From WHUA01 sp963711215 (GTDB taxonomy: Bacteria > Pseudomonadota > Alphaproteobacteria > UBA8366), in NCBI GenBank assembly GCA_963711215.1, contig CAVQDH010000002.1, positions 124,001 through 188,000 on the forward strand: a DNA stretch of 64,000 nt. The letters run 5' to 3'. Under the pieces are notes generated by a model. The model was not told the DNA's origin. It saw only the letters and a program-made list of their open reading frames with translations, and made no database searches. The first letter of the stretch is position 1; every line of letters starts with the position of its first letter. Shown piece by piece: positions 27,569 through 36,371 of the stretch. The position numbers and the translations under genes were made by a program.

Positions 27569-27755
27569 ACGCCTGCCGTATCGAAGGCGCAGCAAAGGGC
27601 CGCCGGCGTCGCGCTCGCCGCCAAGCGAGGCAAGATAAAGCCGTCGAAGCTAACCGGCGCCGCGCGGGAAATGTATGAGACGATGACCGAAGACGCAGTT
27701 GGAGGATTACGCCGCGACGTCGCTCCAGGGGTTGCCGGCAAAGAAGGAGCACTGA
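27569..27755 (+). CDS. Small DUF3008-like protein, frameshifted, ACG at the expected start
   Basis: A gene of about 61 codons that standard ORF length cut-offs miss. Translation from 27572 reads PAVSKAQQRAAGVALAAKRG, then KIKPSKLTGAAREMYETMTED. After one extra base at about 27693-27696 it continues QLEDYAATSLQGLPAKKEH and stops at 27755. This is the pattern I know as DUF3008 (start MPAKSKAQQ, ending GLP-K-K). The expected ATG reads ACG (27569-27571), with GAGG 9-10 nt upstream. Function of the family is unknown. Two anomalies in 60 codons mean decay or base-calling error. It converges on the TPP-enzyme gene. Confidence 0.65.
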
Positions 27756-27785
27756 CTGCCGCCGAAAGGCGACGGCGGCAGGCGC

Positions 27786-29428
27786 TCAGAACACCGAGAT
27801 CTCCGTCTCCTTGCAGGTGATGAATTCGAGCAGCGCCGGCGTGCCGTTGCGCGTCTGCGCGATGCCGCGCTTGATCGCGGGAATGATCTCGCCGGGCTCG
27901 GTCACCCGCTCGCCGTAGCCGCCGAAGGCGCGCGCCATCGCGGCGTAGTCGCCGGAGATGTCGGTGCTGCGGTACTTCTCGGTCGAGACCGGCATGACCT
28001 TCAGCTCGATCGCCATCGAGAAGTTGTTGAGCAGGATCGAGAGGATCGGGAATGCGCTCGCGCACCGCGGTCTCGAAGTCCATGCCGGTGAAGCCGATCG
28101 CGGCGTCGCCCCAGACGTTGATGCAGAGCTTGTCCGGGATGCGCGAGCTTGGCGCCCATGGCGAGGCCGAGGCCGTAGCCGAGCTGCGTGGTCTTGCCCC
28201 AGCCGATGTAGCTGAGCGGCGCGATCGCGCCTGCCAGAACGGGCGAGAGCTGGTCGCGCGGGCTGCCGGCGTCGTGGGTGATGATCGTGTTGGCGAGGTC
28301 GACCGTGTTGCGCGAGGTCGCGGATCACGCGATAGGGCGAGAGCGGCGCCTCGTCGGAGGTCAGCTTCGGCTGCCACTGCGCGAGCCACGGCATCCGCAC
28401 GGTCTGCGATCTCGGCGGCGACCGCGCCGCGGTCGCGCGCCTGTGCTTCGAGCCGGTCGCTCGACCGCCTCGTTGCAGCGCCTCCAGCGTCAGCCTGGCA
28501 TCGCCGATCAGGGCGTCAGCCGCGACGACGTCCTTGTTGAGGTCGATCGGGTCGAGGGTCGCATGGATGATCGTCTTGCCGGCCGGCATGTCGACGCCGA
28601 AGTTGGTCTCGGTGAAGCTGCAGCCGATGCCGAAGATCAGGTCGGCGTTCTGGAGGAAGTGATGCACGGCGCTCGGGATCGACCGGCCGCCCGAGCCGAG
28701 CGCCAGCTGGTGGTTCTCGGGGAACGCGCTCTTGCCGCCGAGGCTCGTGGTGACCGGCGCGGCGAGCAGCTCGGCGAGCCGCTTCAGCTCGGCCCAGGCT
28801 TGCGCGTAGTGGACGCCCTGGCCGGCGTAGATCACGGGCCGCTTCGCGTCGACCAGGCGGCTGCGACGCGGTCGACGTCGCGCGGGTCCGGGCCGTAGCG
28901 GACGGACTTGGTCGGCGTGTAGTCGAGCTCGCCCGGCAACTCCTGCATCAACACGTCGACCGGCACCTCGATCATCGCCGGGCCGCCCCGGCCGTTCCTC
29001 AGCCGCGTGAAGGCGCGGCGCAGGGCGTGCGGCACCTCGGCGGCGCTGATCAGCGGCTCGACCGACTTGGTCACGTGCTGGAAGTTGAGCGTCGAATTGA
29101 AGTTCGGATGGACATGCGCGATTCCGCGCGGCATAGCCCATCGGCAGGACCAGGATCGGCACGGACTCGCCGTAGGCCTGGGCGACGCCGCCGAAGGCGT
29201 TCTCGGCGCCGGGCCCGTGCTGCATGGCGAACACGCCGAGCTTCTCGCCGCTGGTCAGGCGCGAGATGGCGTCGGCCATGTGCAGCCCGATCCGCTCCTG
29301 GCGGCACGATGATCGTGCGGATGTCGGCCCGCGCGGCGTCCTCGAGGATGTGGTTGACCGGATAGCCGAAGAATGATGTCGACGCCTTCGCGCTTGAGGA
29401 TCTCGGCGATCGCTTCGACGGCTTTCAT
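27786..29428 (-). pseudogene. Acetolactate-synthase-like TPP enzyme with about ten frameshifts
   Basis: Reassembling frames from ATG 29428 (MKAVEAIAEILKREGVDII, ribosome-binding site CGGGAGGAG) gives a full-length TPP enzyme of about 545 residues. Pieces include GVFAMQHGPGAENAFGGVAQ, RGIAHVHPNFNSTLNFQHV, KRPVIYAGQGVHYAQAW, FGIGCSFTETNFGVDMPAG, and the TPP motif WGDAAIGFTGMDFETAVRER, then PILSILLNNFSM, ending CKETEISVF. The frame changes near 29372, 29308, 29131, 28860, 28475, 28455, 28400, 28314, 28140 and 28049. The segments between are well conserved with no stop of their own, which favours consensus error over old decay. Substrate unknown. It is divergent from the MetE-like gene. Confidence 0.75.
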
Positions 29429-29597
29429 GATGGCTCTCCTCCCGAACAGTCGGCTGTTATCTTTGACCCATAGGGTCGCACGAAAGGGCTTCGCGATCCA
29501 CTGGCGCGGGAAATGGCCCGGTGCCGGTGCAACGCGTTTGGTCGGCCGGATGCTGCATGCTACGGTCGCAGAAGCATCAACGAGAAAAGAGGCCGTG

Positions 29598-30638
29598 ATG
29601 GGCGCCACCGATAAGAAGCTGCTCCCCACTTCGCTGGTCGGGTCCTATTCGCAGCCGGATTGGCTGATCGACAAAGCGATGCTGGTGAAGAGCCGGGTGC
29701 CGCGGGTACGAATCCGCGAGCTCTGGCGCGTCGCGCCGGAATGGCTGGAGGAGGCGCAGAACGACGCGACCCTGCTGGCGATTCGCGATCAGGAACGAGC
29801 CGGGCTCGACATCATCACCGACGGCGAGATGCGGCGCGAAAGCTATTCCAACCGCTTCGCCACGGCGCTCGACGGCATCGACCTCGACAATCCCGGCGTC
29901 GTGAAAAGCCGCAGCGGCAAGGAGAGCATCGTGCCGCGCGTGGTCGGCAAGATCCGGCGGCGGCACGCGGTCGAAGCCGAAGACGTGCGATTCCTGCGCG
30001 CCAATACCGACAGACGGATCAAGATGACGGTGCCGGGTCCCTTCACCATGACGCAGCAGGCGCTCGACGACTTCTATAAGGACGAGGCCGCCCTGTCGCT
30101 CGACTATGCCGCCGCCGTGAACGCGGAGATCAAGGACCTGTTCGCCGCCGGCGCCGACATCGTGCAGATCGACGAGCCCTACATGCAGGCGGCGCCCGAC
30201 AAGGCGCGCGCCTATGGCCTCGCGGCGCTCAACAAGGCGCTCGACAGCGTGACGGGGACGACGGCGGTGCATATCTGCTTCGGCTATGCCGCGATGGTCA
30301 AGGACAAGCCGGCCGGCTATTCCTTCCTGCCGGAGCTCTCCGGCTGCCCCGCAGAGATGATCTCGATCGAGACGGCGCAGCCGTCGCTCGACTGCGCGGT
30401 GCTGGAAAAGCTGCCCGAGAAGAAAATCATGCTGGGCGTGATCGACCTGTCGACGAACGAGGTCGAGACGCCGGCGCAGGTCGCCGCGCGCATCCGCCGT
30501 GCGCTGCCGCACTGCCCGGCGGAACGGATCATCGTGGCGCCCGACTGCGGGATGAAATACCTGCCGCGCGATGTCGCCTACGGCAAGATGAAGGCGATGG
30601 CGGACGGCGCCGCGATCGTGCGCGCGGAGCTGAGCTGA
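29598..30638 (+). CDS. Short MetE-like methyltransferase (catalytic domain only)
   Basis: 346-residue protein matching only the C-terminal catalytic half of cobalamin-independent methionine synthase. ATG 29598 gives MGATDKKLLPTSLVGSYSQP, normal for this family. The zinc ligands are present: His and Cys in VHICFGYAAM, Glu in MISIETAQPSLD, Cys in IVAPDCGMKYLPR. The N-terminal folate-handling domain of full MetE is absent. Short forms can use other methyl donors, including methylcobamide proteins, or act on other thiols. Whether this one makes methionine is not shown. It is followed by a hairpin at 30650-30678. Confidence 0.85.
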   Translation: MGATDKKLLPTSLVGSYSQPDWLIDKAMLVKSRVPRVRIRELWRVAPEWLEEAQNDATLLAIRDQERAGLDIITDGEMRRESYSNRFATALDGIDLDNPGVVKSRSGKESIVPRVVGKIRRRHAVEAEDVRFLRANTDRRIKMTVPGPFTMTQQALDDFYKDEAALSLDYAAAVNAEIKDLFAAGADIVQIDEPYMQAAPDKARAYGLAALNKALDSVTGTTAVHICFGYAAMVKDKPAGYSFLPELSGCPAEMISIETAQPSLDCAVLEKLPEKKIMLGVIDLSTNEVETPAQVAARIRRALPHCPAERIIVAPDCGMKYLPRDVAYGKMKAMADGAAIVRAELS

Positions 30639-30649
30639 TCAAGTGAAAT

Positions 30650-30678
30650 CCCTCTCTGTCCCTGTGGGGCGGAGAGGG
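30650..30678. terminator. Strong hairpin between convergent genes
   Basis: CCCTCTCTGTCCC (30650-30662), loop TGT, GGGGCGGAGAGGG (30666-30678) pair over 13 bp with two G-T wobbles. It lies 11 nt after the MetE-like stop and faces the C45-type gene, so it can end both transcripts. The sequence resembles dispersed intergenic palindromes seen in many high-GC proteobacteria. Confidence 0.6.
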
Positions 30679-30767
30679 TCGGGGAGAGGTGGGGGTTGGC
30701 ACCCGGCGAATCGGATGCTGCGACGGCCCTACCTCATCCGTCCCGCCGGCGGAGAAGGAATTTGGTC

Positions 30768-31888
30768 TCACCCCGTCTTGCGCAGCGCTGCCTTATCGTC
30801 GAGCCGGTATTCGGTGACCGTGCGGTTGGCATAGGGCGCGGGCACCGCCTGCAGCACGCCTTCCGCCGCGTCCATGACGATCATCGCTGCCGTAACCGTT
30901 ACGGGGCCGCTGGCCATGGAGCGCGGCGGCCGGCAAACGGAATAGGGTGTGCCGTAGTCGTCGAACAGCGCGTCGCGCAGATCGTCGAGCGTCAGCGCGC
31001 CGTGCTTTTTCGCCAGCAGCTTGCGGACGCGGCCATCGCGATACAGCGAGTCCGGGGATATCGCATGATATGTGTCGCGCAGCTTCACCTGCGCCGCCGA
31101 ATGGGTGAAGTGATTGGCGTGCGTGATCAGGCCGTTTTCCGGGTAGACGCAGAACAGCTCGTCCGGCGCGCATTCAAAGTTGATCGCCTCGCCGGCCGCG
31201 TCGCTCACCATCATGTTGCTGGAGCAGGAGCGCGGCACGGCCGCCAGCACATGGATGGCGAGCGCGAAATGGGAGGCTTCCAGGATGCGGCGCCGGATCA
31301 GCGGCAGCGGCACGCCCTGCTGCTTGTAATCACGGTCGCAGGCGAGGAAGTTGCCCGTGACGGCGATGCCGGCAGCGTTCAAGCCGCTGCGGGCGAGTCC
31401 GCCGCCTCCGTGAAAGTGAGCACGTCCGGGCCGTCCTCGCGCCGGATGCGCAGCACGACGCCGGTATGGACGCATTCCTCGCGCCAGTCCCAGTTCTGGC
31501 CGTGCAGCAGTCGCCCGTCGCGCGCGGCTTCCGGCAAAATGATGGCGCCGGTGCATCCGTCGTCCGCCGCGGCCTCGGCCGCTTTCTTCGCGCCGAACAT
31601 CATTTCGGTCCGTGCGTTGACGATTACGATGCCTTCGACGTCGACGCCCGCGCCCTCCGCGATGCCACGCATCTCCTCGAGATAGGCCGGCGAAAACCTC
31701 TGGACTACCGGCACATAGCCCGCCGCCAGTTCTTTCGCTCTTGGCCAATCGACGCCCGCGGTTTCGAGCTGCCGCACGTAATAGTCGACGCTGCGGCCGA
31801 TGCGTTCGGCAGCCTGCTGGCCATATTGGCGGCCGCGCTCGCGCGGCGGGCCGCTCATCTCGACGAGGGGAAAGGGTGCGATCGTCAT
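30768..31888 (-). CDS. C45 family acyltransferase/peptidase (penicillin acyltransferase-like), frameshifted
   Basis: About 373-residue Ntn-hydrolase of the acyl-CoA:6-aminopenicillanate acyltransferase group. The N-terminal part has RERGRQYGQQAAERI, VVQRFSPAYLEEMRGIAEGAG and IVIVNARTEMMF. The nucleophile Cys is in ADDGCTGAIILPEA, exposed by self-cleavage in the family, followed by LHGQNWDWREE. Near 31398-31408 one base is missing (GAGGCGGCGG where GAGGCCGGCGG fits). The rest (GLARSGLNAAGIAVTGNFLA, then ITHANHFTH) is in another frame. In the family it makes or breaks amide bonds. It ends a three-gene minus-strand operon with an unknown protein and a flavin monooxygenase. Confidence 0.82.
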
Positions 31889-31908
31889 CGGTACTCTCTC
31901 AAAGTCGC

Positions 31909-32454
31909 CTATTTCCGTTTCTTTTCCGTCAGCGGCGCATAGATGTGAACGCCCGGGCTTTTCGGCAGCTTGGCCGTGTCCGCTTTGGAGACGACGGCGA
32001 GGCCGCGGCGCGCCACCGACGCATCGAGCGCGACCGCGTTACGGTATTGACTCACCGCGCTCCAGTCGAGGCCCTCGAGCCAGGTCACGGCAATGCCCGG
32101 CGGTGGGGTCGCGCCGTCGTCGATGACGAGCAGCATCTCGTCCTTTCGCACGTCCGGGGATTCCGCGATGCCGTCGAACAGACGCCGGCTCCAGTTGGTT
32201 ACCAAGGCCGGATCCCAGTCACCGAAGCGGCCGCCGCCGCCCGCCTTGTAGGTCGGCGTCGTGAATACGTCGGCGGATTTGACGCTGTGGATAGCCAGGT
32301 ACGCCGACTTCCTGGGGGTAACGGCCTTGAAGCGTTGGGTCGCTACGAAGCCGGGATTGGCCAGCAGCTCGTCGAGCTTCTCGCCGCTGTACCAGTGGTT
32401 CCAGGCGTCTTCCTGGGCCGGGTCGGCAAAATCGCATTCTACCATGTACAGCAT
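31909..32454 (-). CDS. Uncharacterised EthD/dimeric alpha-beta-barrel-like protein
   Basis: 181-residue protein, start at 32454 (MLYMVECDFADPAQEDAWNH). The opening WNHWYSGEKLDELLANPGFV followed by ATQRFKAV resembles small dimeric alpha/beta-barrel (EthD/Dabb-type) proteins, apparently as two repeats: a second copy near GIAVTWLEGLDWSAVSQYRN. There is no signal peptide or membrane segment. It lies 20 nt before the C45 gene and 100 nt after the luciferase-like gene. I do not recognise a precise function; a role in binding an oxidised intermediate is only a guess. Confidence 0.6.
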   Translation of the reverse strand: MLYMVECDFADPAQEDAWNHWYSGEKLDELLANPGFVATQRFKAVTPRKSAYLAIHSVKSADVFTTPTYKAGGGGRFGDWDPALVTNWSRRLFDGIAESPDVRKDEMLLVIDDGATPPPGIAVTWLEGLDWSAVSQYRNAVALDASVARRGLAVVSKADTAKLPKSPGVHIYAPLTEKKRK

Positions 32455-32554
32455 CGCTACCTTCCGATCGGGCGCAGTTTCTCCGGGTCTCTTCTCCTTT
32501 CCTATCCGAAATGCCGCCCTGTTGTCACATGAGCTGATATTCGGGGCGCGGATC

Positions 32555-33604
32555 TCAGGCGAAGGCGGGCATGACCTCATCGGCGAAGGCCTGCATGAGG
32601 CCCGGCGTCACATAGGCGCTCGACAGCAGGATATAGCCGACGCCGCCGTCGCGCAGATGTTGGATCATCTCGATGATCTCGTCCGGCGTGCCGATCAGCG
32701 TGCCGTTTTCCGCCGCCTGGCGGAGGTTGGGATCGGACGCCATGCTCGACACGTAGCGGCGGTCGGCCGTCGTCGCGAGCCGGTTCATGCGGTCGAGTGA
32801 CGCCATGCGCCGGCCGAGCGCCTGCTCACGCTCTTCCTCGTTGCGGATGATGGTGATGCCGCGGGCGACGCCGACATTCATCGGGTCGAAGCGGCGTCCG
32901 GCAGCTTCCACCGCCTCGCGGTAGACGCGCAGCCGCTCGAGCGTCAGCTCGAAGGTGGCGAACTGGTCGAGCAGCAGCGAATAGCCGTCCTCCGCGGCCT
33001 TGCGGATCGAGTCGGGCCGGCCGGCGGCGAGCCACATCGGCGGGTGCGGCCGCTGTATCGGCGGCGGCTCGACGATGATGTCCTCGAAATGCCAGCGCGT
33101 GCTGTGATGGGAGAAGCGCTCGTCGGCGGTGAGCGCCTTCTTGATCAGGCCGATCGATTCCTCGAAGCGCTCGGTCGCTTCCTCCAACGGAATGCAGAAG
33201 CGCTGGAACTCGTTCGGCCGGTATCCCTTGCCGACGCCGAAATCGAGGCGGCCGTTCGACAGAACGTCCACCGTCGCCGCCTGCTCGGCGAGCAGCACGG
33301 GGTTGTGCCACGGGACCACGACCACGGCCGTGCCGAGCCGGATCTTGCTGGTCCGCGCGGCGAGATAGGTCAGCAGGTTGAGCGAGGCGGAAATCTGCGC
33401 GCTGCCGGTGAAGTGATGCTCGACCAGGAAGATACTGTGGAACCCCAGCCGCTCCGCCTCGACGACGCCGTCGATCAGCTGCCGATAGCCGTGGCTGTCG
33501 TCGGATTGGGAAAATTGCAGCCGCTCGCCGGCGCCCGCGGTTTCGGCCCCGGCACCGTGTCCTCCCACTTTGGCGGTCGCACCGCCAAATAGACCGAACT
33601 TCAT
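32555..33604 (-). CDS. Luciferase-like (LLM) flavin-dependent monooxygenase, copy 1
   Basis: 349-residue bacterial luciferase-like TIM-barrel enzyme using reduced FMN. Motifs are MKFGLFGGATAKV, LGFHSIFLVEHHFTGS, AARTSKIRLGTAVVVVPWHN, NGRLDFGVGKGYRPNEF, PPPIQRPHPPMWLAAG and IGTPDEIIEMIQHLRDGGVG. It heads a minus-strand set with an EthD-like protein and the C45 acyltransferase. It needs reduced flavin, which the reductase at 39.8-40.3 kb could supply. Substrate unknown. Confidence 0.88.
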   Translation of the reverse strand: MKFGLFGGATAKVGGHGAGAETAGAGERLQFSQSDDSHGYRQLIDGVVEAERLGFHSIFLVEHHFTGSAQISASLNLLTYLAARTSKIRLGTAVVVVPWHNPVLLAEQAATVDVLSNGRLDFGVGKGYRPNEFQRFCIPLEEATERFEESIGLIKKALTADERFSHHSTRWHFEDIIVEPPPIQRPHPPMWLAAGRPDSIRKAAEDGYSLLLDQFATFELTLERLRVYREAVEAAGRRFDPMNVGVARGITIIRNEEEREQALGRRMASLDRMNRLATTADRRYVSSMASDPNLRQAAENGTLIGTPDEIIEMIQHLRDGGVGYILLSSAYVTPGLMQAFADEVMPAFA

Positions 33605-33628
33605 GCGTCGCTCCCTATGGGTTGCATT

Positions 33629-33640
33629 GGTGCCGGCACC
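33629..33640. promoter_or_regulatory. 12-bp palindrome between two divergent LLM genes
   Basis: GGTGCCGGCACC is a perfect 12-bp palindrome 25 nt upstream of the minus-strand LLM start and 132 nt upstream of the plus-strand one. It could be an operator controlling one or both. A 12-bp palindrome is not rare in 64 kb of GC-rich DNA. Confidence 0.25.
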
Positions 33641-33771
33641 TGTACCAATTCTAATAGTACGCTATCAGGCGGCAGGGCGAAGGCAAAATTTGCGGCGGCG
33701 TTCGGCTCCTAGGGTAGACAGGGGGACGCGCGTGTTCCAACCTGCCGCCTCCGCCGAATGAGGACAATCGA

Positions 33772-34680
33772 ATGAGGTTCAGCCTGACCTTGCGGCCGGC
33801 GACCGGGGACCCGGTTTCGGCCAAGGATATCGCCCGTTTCGCCGAGCTTGCCGAAAGCCTCGGCTATTACGCGGTCTACATCACCGACCATTTCTACATC
33901 TCCAGCCCGAACCTGCATTCGGTCGGCGCCGCGGCGGTGGTCGCGGGCGCGACCGAGACGATCAAGATCGGTTTCGCCGCCTATCAGGCGCCGCTGCGCC
34001 ATCCGATCGTCGCCGCCAAGGAGCTCGCGTCGCTCGACATCCTGAGCGGCGGTCGGTTCATCGCCGGATTGGCCGCCGGCTCATTCGAGCCGGAGTTCGC
34101 GGCTCTCGGGATACCCTTCAAGCAGCGGGGCGCGATGCTGGAAGAGTCGGTCCAGGCGATCAAGGCGCTGTGGACCGGCGATCACGTGACCTTCAAAGGA
34201 CAGTTCTGGTCCTTCGAGAATGTGACGATCAACCCCAAGCCGATCCAGAAGCCGCATCCGCCTATCTGGATCGCGACCTGGACCGCAGTGCCGCGCGCGG
34301 CGCGCCGGGTCGCGGCCCATGCCGATGGCTGGCAGGCGTCCGGTCTGCATACCGATGCCGACGCGGTTCCCTTGGGCGTCGCGCAAATCGAGAAGGCGTG
34401 CGCGGAAATCGGCCGAGATCCGGCTGCGATCGGCAGGGCCTATGTGAATACGATCGTCCAGTTCGGCGCGACGTCGGAGAAGGCCTGGGAAGACTTGACG
34501 CGCGAATCCAAAGCCAAGCGGGAAAAGCATCTCTGTTTGCTCGGCGACGCTGCTGCGATTATCCGCCGCATCGAAATTCTGCGCGCGCATGGCATGCAGG
34601 AAATATCCTTCCAGCTTGCGCCCTGGTCGTTCGACACGATTCGCAGGATCGCCGGCGAGGTCATGCCGCATTTCAAATAA
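33772..34680 (+). CDS. Luciferase-like (LLM) flavin- or F420-dependent oxidoreductase, copy 2
   Basis: 302-residue luciferase-like protein. Features are MRFSLTLRPATGDPVSAKDI, SLGYYAVYITDHFYISSPN, ETIKIGFAAYQAPLRHP, GRFIAGLAAGSFEPEF, NPKPIQKPHPPIWIATWT and LCLLGDAAAIIRRIEILRAHG. The pattern is that of the MER/MSMEG-type subgroup, whose cofactor may be FMN or F420. Divergent from LLM copy 1. A CBS protein follows 97 nt downstream. Confidence 0.85.
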   Translation: MRFSLTLRPATGDPVSAKDIARFAELAESLGYYAVYITDHFYISSPNLHSVGAAAVVAGATETIKIGFAAYQAPLRHPIVAAKELASLDILSGGRFIAGLAAGSFEPEFAALGIPFKQRGAMLEESVQAIKALWTGDHVTFKGQFWSFENVTINPKPIQKPHPPIWIATWTAVPRAARRVAAHADGWQASGLHTDADAVPLGVAQIEKACAEIGRDPAAIGRAYVNTIVQFGATSEKAWEDLTRESKAKREKHLCLLGDAAAIIRRIEILRAHGMQEISFQLAPWSFDTIRRIAGEVMPHFK

Positions 34681-34777
34681 CGGTGCTTGGGTAGTTCCAG
34701 AACTCGGTTGAGGCGACTATCCTGTGCATGCGGCTGCCCGCCGTTTGCCGTCCATGCCGGAAAGTTGGAGCCCGTTC

Positions 34778-35215
34778 ATGATTCACCATCCGCCGACCCT
34801 TGCGTCCGCCATGACGCCCTTTCCCTATTCGATCGCGCTCGACGCGCCGTTGGACGATGCCGGCCGGCTGATGAAGGAGCATGGCATTCATCATCTGCCG
34901 GTGACCGAAAACCACGACGTGGTTGGAATCATCACGCAGCGGGACATGGTCGCGGCGCTTGCCCGGCGAAAGGCGCGCGGGCGCAGCACCAAGATGGCGG
35001 TGAGCGACATATACGTTCCGGAGGTCTATCTCGTCGACCTCAATGAGCCGATCAAGGATGTCCTGAGGGCCATGGCGGAGCGACATATCGGATCGGCCGT
35101 GGTGACGCGGCAGGGCCGGCTCGCCGGCGTTTTCACGTTCGTCGACGTCTGCCGCTGCTTTGCCGATTTCATCGAGGGCGTCTTTCCCGACCCGGGCGAC
35201 GACCGCGCCGCCTGA
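34778..35215 (+). CDS. Stand-alone tandem CBS-domain protein
   Basis: 145-residue protein made only of two CBS motifs: LDDAGRLMKEHGIHHLPVTE with NHDVVGIITQRDMVAAL, and IKDVLRAMAERHIGSAVVTR with GRLAGVFTFVDVCRCF. Such pairs bind adenosyl ligands (AMP, ATP, SAM) and act as energy or redox sensors. I chose ATG 34778 because GGAG lies 7 nt upstream; in-frame starts at 34724 and 34754 lack a clear ribosome-binding site. The partner protein is not evident. It converges on the cupin-like gene with a 12-nt gap. Confidence 0.82.
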   Translation: MIHHPPTLASAMTPFPYSIALDAPLDDAGRLMKEHGIHHLPVTENHDVVGIITQRDMVAALARRKARGRSTKMAVSDIYVPEVYLVDLNEPIKDVLRAMAERHIGSAVVTRQGRLAGVFTFVDVCRCFADFIEGVFPDPGDDRAA

Positions 35216-35227
35216 TCGCCGGCGCTG

Positions 35228-36007
35228 CTACTCCTTGGCCGGAACGACGTGCCGGTCGACGTAGCCGTCGCGCTTGAGCTTGCTCGGATCGGATCCCGGA
35301 CGGTCCGACGGCCGGGCAAACTGCATGATAAGCACGTCGGCGCCGTCGGGACCTGCCTGCAGCAGCGGCGCCGGCTCGCCGGCCTCGACCCGCATCAGCG
35401 AGTTGCCGGTCATTTCCTTGCCGTCCTGAAGCAGCGTTCCGGCGCAGACGAGGATGTACTGTCCGCCGCCGACCGAGACGGGCGCCTGGGCCTGTGCGTT
35501 GCCGCCCATGCGAATGCCGACCGCATCGACGCCGTCGGGCTGGGCCTCCATCAACGGCTCCTGCGCGACCTCGCCATCCTTCATCTGGCGCTTGCCGACC
35601 TCGAAGACGCCGGCGATGTTGCGGCCCGCCCGGCACGCCATCAGGTGCTTCGAGCCGGGCATGACGAAATGGCCGCCGCTCGCGACGTTGCGGAGGGTGA
35701 AGAAGGAGATGCCGTCATCCCGGGCGACGATCGGCCCATAGGGCGTGTAGGCGTCGGCATATTGGAAGGTGACGGGCTTGACCTCTTTCTTGCCGATCCG
35801 GCCATCGCCCTTGACCACGACCTGGAACTGGTCGACGTCGTGAAAATGCGGGTTGATGCGGGCGCCGGCATAAGGGCGCTCCACGAGGAAGGCCTGCGGG
35901 CTGTTGTCGACCGTGCCCGGCGAGCCGATGTAGTCACGCCGCCGGCCGGTGCCGTCCTTGCGAACGATTTCCTTAACCCTCGCCTCTAGATTGGCAACAG
36001 CCTGCAT
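35228..36007 (-). CDS. Cupin-like protein of unknown function
   Basis: 259-residue protein with a cupin signature NPHFHDVDQFQVVVKGDGRI (residues about 53-72), offering a His-x-His metal site. A second cupin-like half near QYILVCAGTLLQDGKEMTGN suggests a bicupin. GGAGG lies 8 nt before ATG 36007 and decides this start; ATG 36022 overlaps that Shine-Dalgarno and is unlikely. No signal peptide. Cupins here could be dioxygenases, isomerases or binding proteins; I cannot choose. Confidence 0.7.
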   Translation of the reverse strand: MQAVANLEARVKEIVRKDGTGRRRDYIGSPGTVDNSPQAFLVERPYAGARINPHFHDVDQFQVVVKGDGRIGKKEVKPVTFQYADAYTPYGPIVARDDGISFFTLRNVASGGHFVMPGSKHLMACRAGRNIAGVFEVGKRQMKDGEVAQEPLMEAQPDGVDAVGIRMGGNAQAQAPVSVGGGQYILVCAGTLLQDGKEMTGNSLMRVEAGEPAPLLQAGPDGADVLIMQFARPSDRPGSDPSKLKRDGYVDRHVVPAKE

Positions 36008-36371
36008 CGCTTCATCCTCCATTCAGCCGGGAAATGGGCCGGGTGGTACGCGCCCAGGTTCGATTCTACCCGAGAAACCGATTCGGGTCAAAGCGGCCGC
36101 ATCCGCTCGGGCTTGGCTGGCCCCGGTTCTCACGCAAGGCCGTCCTGGCAGGAGGCCTCGGCGGCCGGCCAGCTCGACGTGCCGCACGAAGCTCCCATAG
36201 GCGCCCGGCATATGGGTCGTCGGCACGATTCATGCCTTCGCGTTCTTTTCTCGGCGCTTCGGTCCGCGCCGGATCAGCGGCCGCCTTCAAAGCTAGGGAA
36301 ACGGCGCCCGGTTTCCGCGCACCCGGGATCGGTGCGACAATGGTCGCCGGACCGGACGGAGCGATGGAGCC
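36008..36371. other. 364-nt divergent intergenic region
   Basis: No convincing gene on either strand. It separates the cupin-like gene from TauD copy 2. A short dyad ACCCGA...TCGGGT lies near 36068-36090. A GG-N10-GC spacing at 36222-36235 only partly resembles a sigma-54 site and is not called. Confidence 0.5.

Noticed and set aside
27549..27752. Minus-strand frame of 67 codons opposite the DUF3008-like gene
   Set aside because: No family pattern; the plus-strand joined frames match a known small-protein family.
36221..36235. Possible second sigma-54 promoter upstream of TauD copy 2
   Set aside because: GG-N10-GC spacing holds, but CGGCACG-N4-ATGC departs from consensus at key places and lies about 135 nt from the start. 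Not distinguishable from chance.
36023..36371. Short open frames in the gap between the cupin-like gene and TauD copy 2
   Set aside because: Arg/Pro-rich translations, no ribosome-binding site and no family pattern.
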